Source: a bacterium
Lineage (GTDB): Bacteria; Patescibacteriota; Patescibacteriia; 2-12-FULL-60-25
DNA length: 14,852 nucleotides
Assembly: GCA_020056125.1 (NCBI GenBank)
Contig: JAGVIJ010000101.1
Span: forward strand, 1 to 14,852
Direction of reading: 5' to 3'
The stretch's first letter is position 1. Each line of letters starts with the position of its first letter. The translations under genes were made by a program, and so were the position numbers. This document shows positions 13,346-14,852 of this stretch, piece after piece. Under the pieces are notes generated by a model. That model saw only the letters and a list, made by a program, of their open reading frames with translations. It searched no databases and was not told the DNA's origin.

Positions 13346-13779
13346 CCCAATTCCCCAACTCGGCGGTGATGGCGCACGGCTTTAGAGAAGGGAGTTTTCA
13401 AAAAGATTTTAATCAGCGTCAGCGCGGTTTGAAGTTTCATTTTTCGACCGGATAGGGTCAGGATATTTGCATCGTTGTGCTCGCGCGCCAATTTGGTCTC
13501 GGCGCTGGAGTGCCCGACCAAGGCTCGGGCGCCCGGTACGCGATTAGCCGCCATGGCCATACCCACTCCACTGCCGCAAATCAAAATTCCGCGCGCAGTT
13601 TTATCTTTGGCCACGGCTTGAGCCACGGCTTTGCCATAAGGCGGATAATCATCGCCCGGAACGCGGCGCAGAGCCAGGTCTTGAACTTCATAACCTTGCC
13701 GCACCAGCTCTTTTTTAATTTTTTCTTTGAGCGTGAAACCCGCATGATCCGCGCCCAGGCACAGGTGTGAAATTTTCAT
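13342..13779 (-). CDS. rpiB: Ribose 5-phosphate isomerase B
   Basis: This 145-residue RpiB/LacAB-family isomerase interconverts ribose 5-phosphate and ribulose 5-phosphate. Motifs are GADHAGF (9-15), GDDYPPYG (42-49), GILICGSGVGMAMAANRVPGARA (64-86) with the catalytic Cys68, and HNDANILTLSGR (101-112) with His101 for ring opening. Length is as expected for the family. It is the first gene of the run that ends with rpe, which makes metabolic sense because the two enzymes share ribulose 5-phosphate. It has no SD. The stop codon (TAG) falls in the flanking repeat of the S23 gene. The upstream side faces a divergent NYN gene across 260 bp. Confidence 0.93.
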   Translation of the reverse strand: MKISHLCLGADHAGFTLKEKIKKELVRQGYEVQDLALRRVPGDDYPPYGKAVAQAVAKDKTARGILICGSGVGMAMAANRVPGARALVGHSSAETKLAREHNDANILTLSGRKMKLQTALTLIKIFLKTPFSKAVRHHRRVGELG

Positions 13780-13924
13780 GGCTATAGTTTAGCACAATTC
13801 AGTTAATCATTGGTTTGTCAGGCATTCCAATCCAAAGTGAAGCGCAAGGCAATAGATCAAATGAAGACCCACCCCTACTGTTGATAATTGAAAAATAGTC
13901 CGATTTTAGGCCTGAAACAATCTA

Positions 13925-13953
13925 TTGACAAAAAGTAGAAAAGTCCGTATATT
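13925..13953 (+). promoter_or_regulatory. Near-consensus sigma70-type promoter
   Basis: TTGACA (13925-13930), an exact 17-bp spacer, then TATATT (13948-13953). This is the best promoter in the window. Expected initiation is near 13960, just before a terminator-like hairpin. Confidence 0.75.
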
Positions 13954-13959
13954 AAATGC

Positions 13960-14010
13960 ATAAAGTCTCCTGCGCCTGCCCCTCGGGGGAGTGTGCAGGA
14001 CTTTTTGTTT
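13960..14010 (+). ncRNA. Candidate short RNA or attenuator leader ahead of the NYN gene
   Basis: Right after the strong promoter, AAAGTC-T-CCTGC (13962-13973) pairs with GCAGGACTTT (13995-14004), with an inner CCCC-TC-GGGG hairpin (about 13978-13987). A T-rich run, CTTTTTGTTT (14001-14010), follows. The transcript would be about 50 nt and end at an intrinsic terminator 30 bp before the NYN start. It could be a stand-alone small RNA or a transcription attenuator controlling the NYN gene. I recognise no known riboswitch or RNA family. The promoter and terminator are seen; the RNA is inferred. Confidence 0.5.
13978..14010 (+). terminator. Intrinsic terminator upstream of the NYN gene
   Basis: This is the 3' half of a GC-rich hairpin (GCAGGAC paired with GTC-T-CCTGC) followed by TTTTTGTTT. 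It lies between the strong promoter and the NYN start, so transcription of the gene would need readthrough or a second promoter. Confidence 0.65.
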
Positions 14011-14039
14011 ATGGTAGATTTTAGTTCTACATTGCAACT

Positions 14040-14735
14040 ATGCGCGTTCAGATATTTATTGATGGAGGCAATTTTCATCATCTCGCCTTGATGACGCTGG
14101 GTATTAGGGCGATAGAGTTTGATTTTGATGCGTTCGCTGGTTTTTTGGCCGATGGGAGAACAATTACGGAAAATGGCAAAAGATTTTATATCGGTACGGT
14201 AAGAGAGAGGATGGGAGACGAACGTAGTAAGCGAGCGATGGCGCGACAGACCCAGTTATTCAATATACTTAAGAAAACAGCTTGGCAGATCAAGACCAGT
14301 AAGCTTCGAGAAAGGATCGAAAGAGTTGTGATTGATAGCAGGGTGGCTGATTTTCAAAGGATGAGAGGGGCGGGTATTACCGAGGTCGTTTATCAAACAT
14401 TCCGTGAGAAGGGCATTGATGTGAAAATCGCCACGGATTTGGTTGCGGCGGCTTTGGACAATAAATACGATGTCGCCATCCTCGTGAGTTCCGATACAGA
14501 TTTGGTACCGATGGTTGATTGGATACGATTTCGTTTTAAGAAGAAGGTTGAATATATTGGGTTCTCCATCCCCGACAAATTAGGCAATGGCAATGATGTA
14601 AAACCGACGCAGTCACTTATTAGTCGAACCGACATCCAGCGCGTTTTAGTTGAGAGTGATATTAGGAAATTTCAGTTGCCGACACAGCCTACCATTTTGG
14701 ATCTGCCGACCGCCATGTCCCGACTTGACCTTTAG
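14040..14735 (+). CDS. NYN-domain (PIN-like) protein, LabA/DUF88 type
   Basis: The protein is 231 residues. The NYN fold is a PIN-like putative metal-dependent RNase. It opens with 'VQIFIDGGNFHH' (3-14, Asp8), has 'RFYIGTVRERMGD' (48-60), then 'KGIDVKIATDLVAAAL' (124-139, Asp133) and the signature 'YDVAILVSSDTDLVPMVDW' (143-161, Asp152 and Asp154), followed by 'KKVEYIGFS'. The four acidic residues are placed as expected for metal binding. The remaining tail (about 180-231) is unremarkable. No signal peptide or membrane segment is seen. It starts 30 bp after a terminator hairpin and lacks an SD, so expression may depend on readthrough. It runs in the same direction as ileS downstream. The stop is TAG. 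Confidence 0.88.
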   Translation: MRVQIFIDGGNFHHLALMTLGIRAIEFDFDAFAGFLADGRTITENGKRFYIGTVRERMGDERSKRAMARQTQLFNILKKTAWQIKTSKLRERIERVVIDSRVADFQRMRGAGITEVVYQTFREKGIDVKIATDLVAAALDNKYDVAILVSSDTDLVPMVDWIRFRFKKKVEYIGFSIPDKLGNGNDVKPTQSLISRTDIQRVLVESDIRKFQLPTQPTILDLPTAMSRLDL

Positions 14736-14766
14736 CTAAAAAACAAGGATGATTACTATCATATAT

Positions 14767-14852
14767 ATGACGAACGATAAACCAGAAACCCAACCCGCGG
14801 CCGGAGCTAACTACCCCAAGATCGAAGAAGAGATCGCCGGATTTTGGAAGCA
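14767..14852 (+). CDS. ileS: Isoleucyl-tRNA synthetase, 5' end only
   Basis: Only the first 28 or so codons are in the window. The text 'NYPKIEEEIAGFWK' matches the N-terminal 'FPKLEEEILKFWK' opening typical of IleRS (ValRS and LeuRS openings differ somewhat), after a short Asn/Pro/Ala-rich lead. Two in-frame ATGs are possible, 14749 and 14767, and neither has a well-spaced SD: AAGG touches the first and is too far from the second. A weak promoter-like pair (TTGACC at 14725, GATGAT at 14748) would give a near-leaderless message from 14767. Gene identity rests on a short match. Confidence 0.7.
   Translation, partial: MTNDKPETQPAAGANYPKIEEEIAGFWK

Noticed and set aside
13875..14081. 68-codon minus-strand frame across the intergenic region
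   Set aside because: It overlaps the strong promoter, the terminator hairpin and the NYN start, and has no motif or SD.
1..14852. Full TGA-to-glycine code as in Gracilibacteria
   Set aside because: All other long genes are intact under the standard code with no internal TGA, so frequent use as a sense codon is not supported.

Overview
This window looks like chromosome from a Candidate Phyla Radiation (Patescibacteria) bacterium. The evidence is the mix of genes: a transketolase split into two genes, an RpiB/Rpe pair, a four-helix-bundle (S23-type) protein, DUF2207 and DUF4349 membrane proteins, and two paralogous secreted proteins sharing the 'DGKRYVFP...KTYFSWY' domain that I associate with CPR genomes. 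Most genes also lack Shine-Dalgarno sites. A finer placement is not supportable from the sequence alone. No tRNA, rRNA, CRISPR array or transposase gene was seen.

Layout. 1-1470 (+): 3' part of a DUF2207 membrane protein with a Gly-rich tail, followed by a palindromic repeat (1479-1549). 1551-3148 (-): a GC-rich, foreign-looking module with a Mu Gam-like protein (2405-2992) and an unrecognised protein (1838-2302) whose reading frame continues through an in-frame TGA to 1610, ending at an intrinsic terminator. These two genes are the only ones with strong SD sites, and the module is bordered by palindromes on both sides. 3149-8465 (-): a tightly packed run, read from high to low coordinates, of DUF4349 protein, transketolase N-half, transketolase C-half, a small charged protein, a PfkB sugar kinase and a class II aldolase. 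8519-10799 (-): two secreted paralogues, one ending in a cupredoxin domain and one in Ig-like repeats. The second carries a frameshift, and a 120-bp nested palindrome lies in its leader. 11010-12119 (-): an orphan protein with kinase-like motifs and its own promoter next to a 38-bp perfect palindrome. 12248-13779 (-): rpiB, S23 protein, rpe, with inverted repeats flanking the S23 gene. 13780-14039: divergent intergenic region with a near-consensus promoter followed within about 50 nt by a terminator hairpin. 14040-14735 (+): NYN-domain (PIN-like) protein. 14749/14767 onward (+): 5' end of ileS.

How the genes work together. Transketolase, aldolase, PfkB kinase, RpiB and Rpe together cover most of a non-oxidative pentose phosphate pathway joined to lower glycolysis. 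No transaldolase is visible here, so aldolase plus kinase might act on sedoheptulose phosphates instead (inference). The secreted paralogues and the DUF2207/DUF4349 proteins belong to the cell envelope.

A window-wide oddity: all 16 gene ends that I checked use TAA or TAG (8 each) and none uses TGA. The one TGA in a coding context sits inside an apparently continuous reading frame.
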